Source of the DNA: JALVIU01 sp964462295
GTDB lineage: Bacteria > Atribacterota > JALVIU01
DNA length: 64,000 bases
NCBI GenBank assembly: GCA_964462295.1
Contig: CAYWXH010000002.1
Span: 1 to 64,000 of the forward strand
Reading direction: 5' to 3'
Part shown: one piece after another, positions 22,715 through 32,022 of the stretch
How positions within the stretch are numbered: the first letter of the stretch is position 1
Layout of the letters: each line of letters opens with the position of its first letter
The notes under the pieces: model-generated
What the model was told of the DNA's origin: nothing
Databases searched by the model: none
What the model saw: only the letters and a program-made list of their open reading frames with translations
Position numbers and translations under genes: made by a program

Positions 22715-25547
22715 GGGCAAGCCTTTTCCTTCCAAGCATTTCTCTTAAGAATTCACCAGTATATGAATTTTCTGCCTCTGCTACCTCTTCAGGTGTCCCT
22801 TCTGCTACAATGTATCCTCCTTCGTCACCCCCTTCTGGGCCAAGATCTATTATGTAATCTGCTGTCTTAATTACATCTAAATTGTGTTCTATAACAAGCA
22901 CAGTATTTCCCTTATCCACTAGCCTTTGCAGTACACCTAAAAGCTGGTTTATATCATGGAAGTGCAAACCTGTAGTAGGTTCATCTAATAGGTATAGGGT
23001 CTTTCCTGTACTTTTTTTGGAAAGTTCTCGAGATAGTTTTATCCGTTCTGCTTCTCCTCCTGAAAGGGTTACCGCAGATTGACCAAGTTTTATATATCCA
23101 AGACCTACATCTTTTAGGAGTTTTAGTTTTCTCTCTATAGCAGGGATGTTTTTAAAGAATCTATATGCCTCATCTACCGTCATTTCAAGTACATCTGAGA
23201 TGTTTTTTCCTTTATATTTTATTTCAAGAGTCTCTCTATTGTATCTTTTTCCCTTACATACCTCACACTCTACATATACATCTGGTAAAAAGAACATCTC
23301 TATCTTTATCTGACCCGCTCCTTGGCAGGCTTCACACCTTCCCCCTCTAATATTAAAGCTAAATCTCCCAGGTTTAAATCCCTTCATTTTAGAATCTGGA
23401 AGTTCAGAAAAGAGCCTTCGTATATGATCAAATACTCCTGTATAGGTTGCAGGGTTTGAGCGAGGTGTTCTTCCTATGGGTGATTGGTCTATTATAATAA
23501 CTTTATCTATATAAGAAAGCCCTTTTATTTCGCGAAACTTACCAGGTATTACAGGGCTTTTATGGAGTTTTCTCATAAGTGCCTTGTAAATGACTTCTTC
23601 GAGGAGTGTACTTTTCCCAGAACCTGAAACACCAGTGATACAAGTAAGTGTCCCAAGGGGAATCTTTACATCTATATTTTTCAAATTAAATTGAGAAACC
23701 CCTAAAAATTCAAGATATTTCCCGTTTCCCTTTCTTCTATTTTTTGGAATTTTTATCTCTTTTTTCCCCGTAAGATATTGTCCAGTAAGGGATTTTGGAT
23801 TTTTCTCTATATCTTTTGGAGGACCTGCTGCCACTATCTCTCCCCCATCTACTCCTGCACCAGGACCAAGGTCTATTATGTAATCTGCTGCCCTTATGGT
23901 GGCCTCATCATGTTCTACTACTATTACTGTATTTCCTAAATCTCTTAAACTCTTTAAGGTGTCAAGCAGTCTTTCATCATCTCTTGGATGAAGTCCTATG
24001 CTTGGCTCATCTAAAATATAGATTACCCCTGTAAGTTTTGAGCCAATTTGGGTAGCTAACCTTATTCTCTGGGCCTCACCCCCTGATAAAGTAGAGGAGT
24101 TTCTATCAAGAGTTAAATATTCAAGACCTACATTTTGTAAAAATTCTAAGCGAGATTTTATCTCTTTAATGATAACTGAGGCTATCTTTTCTTCATATGA
24201 AGTAAGCTTTAATTTGTCAAAAAATATTAAAGCCTCTTTTATCGACATTGAAGCGATATCTGCTATGGATTTACCTCGGATAAGAACTGAGAGTGCTTCT
24301 TTTTTTAGTCTTTTGCCTCCACAGAGGTGGCATGTTTTGTTAATCATATATTTTTCTATTTCTTCCCGTGAGCTTTCAGATTTTGTTTCTTTGTATCTTC
24401 TCATAAGATTATTAATAATGCCTTCAAAGGTAGAGTAGTATGACCAATTTTCCCTTGTACTTCTATAAGAGAACCTTACCCTTTCGTTTGATCCGTAAAA
24501 TATTATATTTTTTACTTTTTCATCTAGATCCTTAAAAGGTATATCTAAGCTAAATTTATATACCCTTGCAAGACTCTCTAAAAGATAGGTGTAGTATTTA
24601 CCCTCTAATTTTCCTATTGGTAAAATGGCACCCTCTCTTATTGTTTTATCTTCATCTGGCACCAAAAGCTTTGGGTCTACCTCCATTTTAAATCCTAAGC
24701 CTCCGCATTCTGGGCAAGCACCATATGGACTATTAAAGGAAAAGAGTCTTGGTGTTATATCTGGCAGTGATATGTTACAATATGGACATGTAAATTTTTC
24801 ACTAAATATAAGGGTTTCCCCATCTTTTATCTGAATTTTTACTACCCTATCTGCAAGGGATAGGGCTGTCTCTATTGAGTCAGCTATAATAGACCTTTCT
24901 TTTTTATCTATAATGAGCCTATCTACAATTACATCTATTTCATGAATTTTATACCTTTCTATCTCTATTTCTTCATCAAGGTCATAAGTTTCTCCATCTA
25001 TATTTACTCTTACAAACCCCTTTCTTTTTAGTTCTTCAAAAAGTTTTTTATATTGTCCCTTTTTTCCTCTTACTACTGGTGCAAGTATTATTATTTTTGT
25101 TCCTTCTCCCAAGTCCATTACCTTATCTACGATCTCATCGAGACTGGATTTTGAAATTTTTCTTCCACATTTAGGGCAATGAGGCTCCCCAATACGTGAG
25201 AATAAAAGTCTTAGATAATCATATATTTCAGTAATTGTGCCGACAGTGGACCTTGGGTTTTTACTTACCCCTTTTTGATCTATAGATATAGCAGGGGAGA
25301 GGCCTTCTATATATTCTACATCAGGCTTTTCCATCCTATCTAAAAATTGTCGTGCATATGAAGAGAGAGATTCTACATACCTCCTTTGACCTTCTGCATA
25401 GATTGTATCAAAGGCAAGTGTAGATTTTCCAGACCCTGAAAGTCCAGTAATTACTATAAGTTTATTTCGTGGTATTATTACATCTATATTTTTTAGATTA
25501 TGTTCTCTTGCACCTTTTATATAAATAAAGTCCTTAAACTTTTCCAA
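22704..25547 (-). CDS. uvrA: UvrABC excinuclease subunit A
   Basis: Damage-sensing ABC ATPase dimer, 947 residues, full length. It has two nucleotide-binding domains with Walker A GLSGSGKST (about 34-42) and GVSGSGKST (about 639), signature LSGGEAQR and LSGGEAER, and Walker B ILDEPSIGLH and LLDEPTTGLH. Zinc modules are visible as CPYC...CPECGG and CEACQGAG...CEVCKGKR. The TTG start at 25547 overlaps the uvrB 3' end by 14 bases, so translation is coupled. All motifs are intact. UvrA hands damaged DNA to UvrB, encoded just upstream. Confidence 0.98.
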   Translation of the reverse strand: MEKFKDFIYIKGAREHNLKNIDVIIPRNKLIVITGLSGSGKSTLAFDTIYAEGQRRYVESLSSYARQFLDRMEKPDVEYIEGLSPAISIDQKGVSKNPRSTVGTITEIYDYLRLLFSRIGEPHCPKCGRKISKSSLDEIVDKVMDLGEGTKIIILAPVVRGKKGQYKKLFEELKRKGFVRVNIDGETYDLDEEIEIERYKIHEIDVIVDRLIIDKKERSIIADSIETALSLADRVVKIQIKDGETLIFSEKFTCPYCNISLPDITPRLFSFNSPYGACPECGGLGFKMEVDPKLLVPDEDKTIREGAILPIGKLEGKYYTYLLESLARVYKFSLDIPFKDLDEKVKNIIFYGSNERVRFSYRSTRENWSYYSTFEGIINNLMRRYKETKSESSREEIEKYMINKTCHLCGGKRLKKEALSVLIRGKSIADIASMSIKEALIFFDKLKLTSYEEKIASVIIKEIKSRLEFLQNVGLEYLTLDRNSSTLSGGEAQRIRLATQIGSKLTGVIYILDEPSIGLHPRDDERLLDTLKSLRDLGNTVIVVEHDEATIRAADYIIDLGPGAGVDGGEIVAAGPPKDIEKNPKSLTGQYLTGKKEIKIPKNRRKGNGKYLEFLGVSQFNLKNIDVKIPLGTLTCITGVSGSGKSTLLEEVIYKALMRKLHKSPVIPGKFREIKGLSYIDKVIIIDQSPIGRTPRSNPATYTGVFDHIRRLFSELPDSKMKGFKPGRFSFNIRGGRCEACQGAGQIKIEMFFLPDVYVECEVCKGKRYNRETLEIKYKGKNISDVLEMTVDEAYRFFKNIPAIERKLKLLKDVGLGYIKLGQSAVTLSGGEAERIKLSRELSKKSTGKTLYLLDEPTTGLHFHDINQLLGVLQRLVDKGNTVLVIEHNLDVIKTADYIIDLGPEGGDEGGYIVAEGTPEEVAEAENSYTGEFLREMLGRKRLARGA

Positions 25548-27522
25548 TTTTTATCCCTTCTTTTTTTAATCTTTTTATTTCATCACGGAGAAATGCTGCC
25601 TTTTCAAAATTTAAGTCTCTTGCAGCATCCATCATTTCTTTATAGAGTTCATCTATGAGATTCTCGATATCTGTTTTTTTATCTCTTTTTACATTAATTG
25701 CTTTAAATCCTTTTTCTGTTTTTGTTGTCTCTGACTCTATAAGTTCTGTAATATCAGTTATCTCTTTCCTTATAGTTTCAGGGGTTATACCGTGCTTCTT
25801 ATTGTATTCAAGTTGAATTTTTCGTCTTCTTTCTGTCTCACTTATTGCCTTTCTCATAGAATCAGTTAATCTATCTGCATATAGAATTACCATACCATTT
25901 ACATTTCTTGCAGAACGTCCCATTGTTTGGATAAGTGCACGTTCCCCCCGTAGGAATCCTTCTTTATCTGCATCTAGTATGGCTACAAGAGTTACCTCTG
26001 GGAGGTCAAGACCCTCTCTTAGTAAGTTTACTCCTACTATTACATCATAGGTCCCCTCTCTTAGCCCCCTTAATATTTTTACCCTATCTATAGTAGAAAT
26101 TTCTGAATGTAGATAGTTTACCTTTATTCCTAATTCCAAAAGGTAAGAGCTTAGATCTTCAGCCATCCTTTTTGTAAGTGTGGTTACAAGTACCCTCTCA
26201 TGTTTTTTTACTCTTTTTTTAATTTCACTAATCAAATCATCTATTTGCCCCTCACTTGGTCTTACCTCTATTTTGGGGTCAACAAGGCCTGTGGGTCTTA
26301 TTATCTGTTCTACTATTTTTTGGCTTACCTTTAATTCAAAATCACCTGGTGTTGCAGATACAAATATTACCTGGTTTATATGTCCTAAGAATTCTTCAAA
26401 GTAAAGGGGTCTATTATCAAAGGCGGAAGGTAGTCTAAAACCATGATCTATTAAATTTTTCTTTCGAGAGAAATCTCCCCTATACATCCCCTTTAATTGA
26501 GGAATAGTAACATGAGACTCATCAATGAACATAAGAAAATCATCGGGAAAATAGTCAAGTAATGTAGCAGGAGGTTCTCCAGGGGCACGGCCACTTAGAT
26601 GTCTTGAATAATTTTCTATCCCTGTACAATACCCTACCTCTTGTAACATTTCAAGGTCATAGTTTGTTCTTTTTTCTAATCTTTCTGCCTCAAGTAGCTT
26701 TCCTTCTTTTCTTAACTCTTTTAATCTCTCCTTTAGCTCTCTTTTTATATTTTTTATAGCACGTTCCAATGCAGGTGGAGAGGTGATGAAATGTTTTGCT
26801 GCAAATATAGATACCTCTTTTACAGGTCGTATCTTTTTACGAGTTATGGGGTCTATCTCTGTAATCCTTTCTATCTCATTTCCAAAAAATTCTATACGGT
26901 ATATAGAATCTGAATATACAGGAAAGATCTCGAGGGTATCACCCCTTACCCTAAATGTTCCCCTTTTTTGATTGATGTCATTTCTTTCATAAAATAGGCC
27001 AACAAGGTGTCTTATTAATTCTTTTCTTTCGATGGCCTCCCCTTCTAGTATAGTAATTATTCTTTTTCTATATTCCTCAGGATTTCCAAGGCCATATATG
27101 CAAGATACACTTGCAACTACTATAACATCTTTTCTCTCAAACAAAGAACGTGTAGCAGAATGTCTTAATTTATCTATTTCTTCATTGATATCTGCATCTT
27201 TTTCTATATATGTATCTGTCTGTGGAATGTATGCCTCAGGTTGATAATAATCGTAGTAGCTTACGAAATATTCTACCCTATTTTCAGGGAAAAACCTTTT
27301 AAATTCAGCAGCCAATTGAGCAGCTAATGTTTTATTATGGGAAATGATCAGGGTAGGTTTTTGATATTTTGCAATAATATTGGCCATAGTAAAAGTTTTA
27401 CCAGACCCTGTTACACCTAACAAGGTCTGGTATTTGTAACCTCTTCTAAGACCATCTAAGAGCTCCTCTATAGCCTTTGCTTGGTCTCCTTGAGGCGAAA
27501 ATATAGGTTTTAATTTAAACAA
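25534..27522 (-). CDS. uvrB: UvrABC excinuclease subunit B
   Basis: Helicase-like damage verifier, 662 residues. Walker A GVTGSGKT at 36-43, the damage-probing beta-hairpin region YYDYYQPEAYIP, the DESH box as FIDESHVTIPQL, helicase motif VNLLREGLDLPEV and QTMGRSARN, and a C-terminal UVR domain (MMDAARDLNFEKAAFLRDEI) that contacts UvrC are all present. The start is TTG 27522, overlapping the coaE stop by eight bases, with only a weak GAGAG SD. It leads the uvrB-uvrA-uvrC set, so the three subunits are made together. Confidence 0.98.
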   Translation of the reverse strand: MFKLKPIFSPQGDQAKAIEELLDGLRRGYKYQTLLGVTGSGKTFTMANIIAKYQKPTLIISHNKTLAAQLAAEFKRFFPENRVEYFVSYYDYYQPEAYIPQTDTYIEKDADINEEIDKLRHSATRSLFERKDVIVVASVSCIYGLGNPEEYRKRIITILEGEAIERKELIRHLVGLFYERNDINQKRGTFRVRGDTLEIFPVYSDSIYRIEFFGNEIERITEIDPITRKKIRPVKEVSIFAAKHFITSPPALERAIKNIKRELKERLKELRKEGKLLEAERLEKRTNYDLEMLQEVGYCTGIENYSRHLSGRAPGEPPATLLDYFPDDFLMFIDESHVTIPQLKGMYRGDFSRKKNLIDHGFRLPSAFDNRPLYFEEFLGHINQVIFVSATPGDFELKVSQKIVEQIIRPTGLVDPKIEVRPSEGQIDDLISEIKKRVKKHERVLVTTLTKRMAEDLSSYLLELGIKVNYLHSEISTIDRVKILRGLREGTYDVIVGVNLLREGLDLPEVTLVAILDADKEGFLRGERALIQTMGRSARNVNGMVILYADRLTDSMRKAISETERRRKIQLEYNKKHGITPETIRKEITDITELIESETTKTEKGFKAINVKRDKKTDIENLIDELYKEMMDAARDLNFEKAAFLRDEIKRLKKEGIKIGKV

Positions 27523-28111
27523 AACTCTCTATCAACTCCTTATAAATCTTTTCTACCTGTTTTTTTGTCTCTTTGGGAGTTCCATTATTGTCTATTATAT
27601 AGTCTCCATATTTTACCTTTTCAGAAATGGGTATTTGACTTTTTATCCTTTTTTTTGCTTCTTCGTAAGATATGTTATCTCTTTTCATAAGTCTTTTTAT
27701 CTGTGTCTTTTCATCTGTCTGTACTACAATTATTTTATCTACAAGGTTTTGTGCCCCTGCTTCTATGAGAAGAGGGGCATTTATTACAATTACTTTATAT
27801 TCTCTTTCTTTCTCTTTTGCCTCTTTTTCTATCTCTTTTAATATTTCTTTATGTGTTATAGTATTTAATTTCTTAAGTGCTGATTCATCATTGAATACTA
27901 TATCTCCTAAACGTTTTCTATCTATCATCCCTTGTGGATGAACTATGGTTGAACCAAACTCCTCTACAAGTCTTCTCCATAGGGGTTTTCCCGGATAGAT
28001 CAGTTTATGATAAACCTCATCGGCATCAATAGTATAACAACCCAATTCTTTAAAATACTTAGTTACAAGATTTTTTCCTGTTGCTATACCCCCTGTTACA
28101 CCTATCCTCAT
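27515..28111 (-). CDS. coaE: Dephospho-CoA kinase with an altered P-loop
   Basis: Last step of coenzyme A synthesis, phosphorylating dephospho-CoA; 198 residues. MRIGVTGGIATGKN is the N-terminus; DADEVYHKL, the lid region with RLMKRDNISYEEAKKRI and DYIIDNNG follow the family order. The P-loop reads GGIATGKN where GGIATGKS/T is expected: Asn14 (codon at 28072-28070) replaces the magnesium-coordinating Ser/Thr. The enzyme may work poorly or use another ligand, or this may be a local substitution. The other CoA gene, coaD, lies elsewhere in the window (41481). It is coupled to glgA upstream (TTAATG) and uvrB downstream. Confidence 0.92.
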   Translation of the reverse strand: MRIGVTGGIATGKNLVTKYFKELGCYTIDADEVYHKLIYPGKPLWRRLVEEFGSTIVHPQGMIDRKRLGDIVFNDESALKKLNTITHKEILKEIEKEAKEKEREYKVIVINAPLLIEAGAQNLVDKIIVVQTDEKTQIKRLMKRDNISYEEAKKRIKSQIPISEKVKYGDYIIDNNGTPKETKKQVEKIYKELIESFV

Positions 28112-29553
28112 TAACTTACCTTAAAGTTTTTTACTTTTTTGTAAAGCTCAATATATTCATTAGCTGATCTATTCCAGGAATAATCAGCCCTCATTCCATT
28201 TTTCTGACAAATTCTCATCTTTTCGGGGTTCTTGTATAACTCTACAGCCCTTCTTATAGCATCTACTAAAGTATCTTTGGAGTATTTCTCAAATACTATG
28301 CCATTTCCCTCTCCTTTTTCTAGGTCAAATGGAATAACTGTATCTGCAAGCCCACCGGTCTTTCTTACAACGGGCACAGTTCCATATCTTAAAGATATAA
28401 GCTGTCCAAGGCCGCATGGTTCGAATTTTGAAGGCATGAGGAAGAAGTCTACCCCGGCATATATCCTTCTTGCAAGATGTGGGTCAAACATAATATGTGC
28501 CCGTAATTTATCTGGATATTTATTTACCATCTCCTTAAGGGCAATATGATATTTTTCATCTCCAGTTCCCAAAATTATAAATTCTAAATCAAGTGCCATT
28601 ATCTCATTAATCCCTTCGAGTAGTATGTCAAGACCCTTTTGATCCACTAGCCTTGATATAAGCCCAAATAGTGGTATGCTATCAGGAGAAGAAAAGCCAT
28701 TTTCTTCCTTTAAGGCCCTTTTATTTTCTATCTTTTTTTCTATTGTTTCCACACTATAATTTGCTTTAATATCTTTATCTGTTTCTGGGTTCCATACCTC
28801 ATAATCAATTCCATTTACTATACCAAATAATCTATCTTTTTTAGAAAGTAAAACCCCTTCTAGTCCTTCACCATATTCTGGTGTTTGAATTTCTTTTGCA
28901 TATGTTTTACTTACTGTATTTATTGCCTCAGAAAATATTATACCACCTTTCATTATATTTACATTTCCATAATATTCTAACCCATCCATTTGAAATACAG
29001 ACCATGGGAGATTTGCTACCAGGATATGTTCTTTATCAGTTATTCCTTGATATGCAAGATTATGTATGGTGTATAAGGTGCCTGTCTCTTTAAAAAATTC
29101 ATCCTTTGCATAGAGTGTTTTTAGATATACAGGGATAAGGCCTGTTTGCCAGTCATTTGCATGAATTACATCTGGTACAAATTCCATTCTCTTCATTGCC
29201 TCTATAACTGCCCTTGAAAAAAAGGTGTATCTTTCTGGGTCATCATAGTATCCATATATGTTATCCCGACCGAAGTACTCTTCGTTTTCTACAAGGAAGA
29301 CTTGGATTTTTTCACCAATTCTTCCCTCCCATATATGTGCATTTTTTATAGTATCTTTTATAGGAACACTTATAAAAGGTACTGTCCTTTTTAAGGAAAA
29401 TTTCTCCTCACTTATATTTTTGTATTTTGGGAGAAATACCTTGACCTCAATCCCATTTTTTTCTAGTGCCTTTGGAAGCGATCCCGCTACATCTGCAAGT
29501 CCTCCAACTTTTGCAAAAGGAACTACTTCACTCGAAATAATTGCTACCTTCAT
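28111..29553 (-). CDS. glgA: Glycogen synthase (ADP-glucose type, GT5)
   Basis: Extends alpha-1,4-glucan from ADP-glucose, cytoplasmic; 480 residues. It has N-terminal SSEVVPFAKVGGLADVAGSL with the nucleotide-binding KVGG (15-18), GWQT-type segment HANDWQTGLIPVYLK, LVDQKGLDIL and the C-terminal catalytic EPCGLGQL with VRKTGGLADTV. Length is normal. SD AAAGGGGGA lies six bases before ATG 29553, within the end of pgm. Following a phosphoglucomutase gene, it suggests glycogen storage from glucose 1-phosphate; the glgC pyrophosphorylase is not in the window. Confidence 0.96.
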   Translation of the reverse strand: MKVAIISSEVVPFAKVGGLADVAGSLPKALEKNGIEVKVFLPKYKNISEEKFSLKRTVPFISVPIKDTIKNAHIWEGRIGEKIQVFLVENEEYFGRDNIYGYYDDPERYTFFSRAVIEAMKRMEFVPDVIHANDWQTGLIPVYLKTLYAKDEFFKETGTLYTIHNLAYQGITDKEHILVANLPWSVFQMDGLEYYGNVNIMKGGIIFSEAINTVSKTYAKEIQTPEYGEGLEGVLLSKKDRLFGIVNGIDYEVWNPETDKDIKANYSVETIEKKIENKRALKEENGFSSPDSIPLFGLISRLVDQKGLDILLEGINEIMALDLEFIILGTGDEKYHIALKEMVNKYPDKLRAHIMFDPHLARRIYAGVDFFLMPSKFEPCGLGQLISLRYGTVPVVRKTGGLADTVIPFDLEKGEGNGIVFEKYSKDTLVDAIRRAVELYKNPEKMRICQKNGMRADYSWNRSANEYIELYKKVKNFKVS

Positions 29554-29556
29554 AAT

Positions 29557-31005
29557 TCATTCCCCCTTTAAGGATTTTAAAAAATTATTAATGTCTTCAT
29601 ACAAAGACCCTATTTTTGCATCACTATCTGCCTCTATATAGAGCCTTAATGTATCTTCTGTTCCAGATGGTCTTATTAAAAGCCAAGAGCCATCCCTTAA
29701 TGTAAAGCGTATTGCATTTTTTATCTCTTCTCTCTTCTCTATCTGACTAACTCTAAAATTAGGAGTTTTTTCTCCTTTTAGTGTTTTCATAGCTATTTCT
29801 TTTTCAATATCAGGAAGGTATATGTTGAATCTTTTATTAAAGATATAACCAAATTTATTCTTGATCTCTTCAAGAAGGGATAGAAAGTCTCCCTCAAGAT
29901 AAGAATAAAGCTCTACAAATAACAGGTCTGCAAATATTCCATCTTTTTCTAAGATATGTCCCCTTATTGTAAATCCTCCACTTTCTTCTCCACCCATAAG
30001 GATGGTATCATCTTTTCTCATAACTTCTGCAATATATTTAAATCCTACAGGTGTTTCTATTACATTAAAACCGAATGATGTTGCTATTTTATCTATTAAA
30101 TGGGTGGTGGCCACACTTCTTACAACATTTCCTTTTAAATTTTTGTGTTTATATAGATGATACAATAATAAAACAAGGGCATCATTTGGTGGAATAAATC
30201 TTCCATTTCTATTTATCAGTCCAAATCTATCTGCATCCCCATCTGTTACAAGACCAAGATCCGCTTTTTCTTTTATTACCATAAATTGGATTTCTTGAAG
30301 ATTTTCAGGTATAGGCTCTGGCATAAGCCCCCCAAATAGGGGATTATGCTCTGTATGTAAAGCTATTATCTCTGCATCTATATCCTCAAGTGTGTTTTCT
30401 ATGTACCCTTTTCCTGGGCCATACATATTATCTATAATTATTTTTAACTTCTTTTTCTTCATAGTTTCAATATCTATTTTCCCTTTTAGACACTCTATAT
30501 ATTCCCTTGAGGGTTCTATGTAATTTAGAAGTCCTTTTTCTCTTGCCTCATTAAAATCTAATTTCTCTATATCTTCCCTTATTTGAACTACATTTATAAT
30601 TTTTTCAATTTCTCCAGTTATGTCATCTGTTGCAGGCCCTGCATAATCTGGTATAAATTTTATACCATTATATTTTGGAGAGTTATGACTTGCCGTTATA
30701 GATATACCTCCAGGAAGTCCTAATTTTTTTACAGTAAATGCTACTGCAGGTGTTGGAGTCTCTCTTTGGGTAAAATATACAGGGATATTATTTTTTGCAA
30801 GCACAAGGGCACCTTCTAGGGCAAAATCTTTAGATAAAAATCTTGTATCATAGCCCATTACTACACCTTTTTCTCTTACCGTCTCCCCATAATGCTTTAG
30901 TAGATATTCAGCAAGACCTTGGATAACAATTCGCACATTAAAAAAGGTGAAATTATCTGCTATTATATCTCTCCAACCGTCTGTACCAAACTTTATAGAT
31001 TTCAT
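29557..31005 (-). CDS. Phosphoglucomutase/phosphomannomutase family protein
   Basis: Alpha-D-phosphohexomutase of 482 residues. N-terminal KFGTDGWRDIIADNFT, the phosphoserine loop TASHNSPKYNG (Ser106), metal loop DGDADRFG, substrate loop GGEESGG and phosphate-binding RPSGTEDTLRLYIEA are intact, in the four-domain order. It interconverts hexose 1- and 6-phosphates; Glc versus Man versus GlcN cannot be decided with certainty, though GEESGG and the glgA neighbour favour glucose. It is the first gene of a seven-gene minus-strand run, behind a good promoter at 31053-31081, with ATG 31005. Confidence 0.93.
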   Translation of the reverse strand: MKSIKFGTDGWRDIIADNFTFFNVRIVIQGLAEYLLKHYGETVREKGVVMGYDTRFLSKDFALEGALVLAKNNIPVYFTQRETPTPAVAFTVKKLGLPGGISITASHNSPKYNGIKFIPDYAGPATDDITGEIEKIINVVQIREDIEKLDFNEAREKGLLNYIEPSREYIECLKGKIDIETMKKKKLKIIIDNMYGPGKGYIENTLEDIDAEIIALHTEHNPLFGGLMPEPIPENLQEIQFMVIKEKADLGLVTDGDADRFGLINRNGRFIPPNDALVLLLYHLYKHKNLKGNVVRSVATTHLIDKIATSFGFNVIETPVGFKYIAEVMRKDDTILMGGEESGGFTIRGHILEKDGIFADLLFVELYSYLEGDFLSLLEEIKNKFGYIFNKRFNIYLPDIEKEIAMKTLKGEKTPNFRVSQIEKREEIKNAIRFTLRDGSWLLIRPSGTEDTLRLYIEADSDAKIGSLYEDINNFLKSLKGE

Positions 31006-31044
31006 TTTTTTCTCCCTCTGCCTATATTTAATCTTTATATACTC

Positions 31045-31072
31045 TTTACATTATTATATAGTTTGTTATACT
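31045..31072 (+). promoter_or_regulatory. Sigma-70 promoter of the metallo-beta-lactamase-fold gene
   Basis: TTTACA (31045-31050), a 16-base spacer and TATACT (31067-31072), 46 bases before ATG 31119. It shares DNA with the minus-strand promoter of pgm. Confidence 0.68.
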
Positions 31073-31081
31073 AAAAAGCAA
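31053..31081 (-). promoter_or_regulatory. Sigma-70 promoter of the pgm-glgA-coaE-uvrBAC-pfkA run
   Basis: On the minus strand TTGCTT (31081-31076), a 17-base spacer and TATAAT (31058-31053). It lies 48 bases before the pgm start and overlaps a promoter for the divergent gene, so the two polymerases could interfere. Confidence 0.75.
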
Positions 31082-31118
31082 GTATTATATTGCAAAAAAT
31101 TGTAAAGGGGAGATAAAT

Positions 31119-32012
31119 ATGTTAAAACAGGTAAAAGATGGGGTTTATTATTTTACAGGTCCTATAAATATGGGCATAATAGAGACAGATAGGGGAATTG
31201 TAATTATTGATACAGGACTTGATAATAGTTATGGAAGGAAATTATTAAAGATCTCTGTAGAGTTAAAAAAAGAGATTATAGGCATTATAAATACCCATTC
31301 TCATGCAGATCATTTTGGTGGTAATAATTTTTTAAAAAAGAGAACAGATGCATGGACAATGGCTTCAAAAATAGAGAAGGCACTTATAGAAAATCCTATT
31401 TTTGAACCTATGTACCTGTTTGGAGGAGTCCCCTTTCCTGAGATGAGAACAAAATTTTTAGAGGGAAAACCATCTTTAATCGATATGAGTGTAGAGGATG
31501 AAAAGGCAAAAAAGATCTTAGAAGATTTAAATATAGAAATTATTGAATTACCCGGACATTCTCCTGCTCAAATAGGCGTTATCTATCAAGATGTGATATT
31601 TATAGGGGATACAGTAATGCCGAAAAGGGTTATAGAAAAGTATAAACTTGGATATTTATATGATGCAAAAAGGGAAAAAGAGACCCTTTTGAATCTTCAA
31701 AAGTTGAAATATAACTATTTTATTCCAGGACATGGGGAACTCTTTTTATCCGAAGAATTTAAAACTATAGTGGATATAAATCTAAAAAATATTTTAAGTG
31801 TTGAGGAGGTAATACTTAGGATTTTAAAGATACCCTATTCTACTGAAGAGGCATTCTCTCAACTGGTAAAGCTATTAGATCTTGACCCAGATCTTACTCA
31901 AATACTCCTTCTTTTTTCTACTTTTAAAGGATTTTTAACAGGTTTAAAAAGTGAAGGATTAATAGAGTATTATCTTGAAAATGGAAAAATTATATGGAAA
32001 AAGAGGGCATAA
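31119..32012 (+). CDS. Metallo-beta-lactamase-fold hydrolase
   Basis: 297 residues. Metal motif THSHADHFGG (His60-X-His62-X-Asp64-His65), PGHSPAQIGVIY, FIGDTVM and PGHGE supply the remaining ligands of the glyoxalase II-like subfamily. The last ~75 residues (SVEEVILRILKIPYSTEEAF onward) look like a winged-helix tail seen in several of these hydrolases. The substrate is unknown; thioesterase or lactonase activities are common in the family. The ATG has SD AAGGGGAG. The stop codon lies within the bidirectional terminator shared with dapL. Confidence 0.88.
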   Translation: MLKQVKDGVYYFTGPINMGIIETDRGIVIIDTGLDNSYGRKLLKISVELKKEIIGIINTHSHADHFGGNNFLKKRTDAWTMASKIEKALIENPIFEPMYLFGGVPFPEMRTKFLEGKPSLIDMSVEDEKAKKILEDLNIEIIELPGHSPAQIGVIYQDVIFIGDTVMPKRVIEKYKLGYLYDAKREKETLLNLQKLKYNYFIPGHGELFLSEEFKTIVDINLKNILSVEEVILRILKIPYSTEEAFSQLVKLLDLDPDLTQILLLFSTFKGFLTGLKSEGLIEYYLENGKIIWKKRA

Positions 32013-32022
32013 AGCCCTCTTT
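32000..32022. terminator. Bidirectional intrinsic terminator overlapping both stop codons
   Basis: AAAGAGGGC (32000-32008) pairs perfectly with GCCCTCTTT (32014-32022) across an ATAAA loop. It overlaps the TAA of the plus-strand hydrolase and the stop of dapL on the minus strand, ending both convergent genes. Confidence 0.88.

Noticed and set aside
24169..24438. Plus-strand frames opposite uvrA, uvrB and glgA (several of 60-130 residues)
   Set aside because: No SD, no recognisable domains, and the opposite strand carries fully conserved genes.
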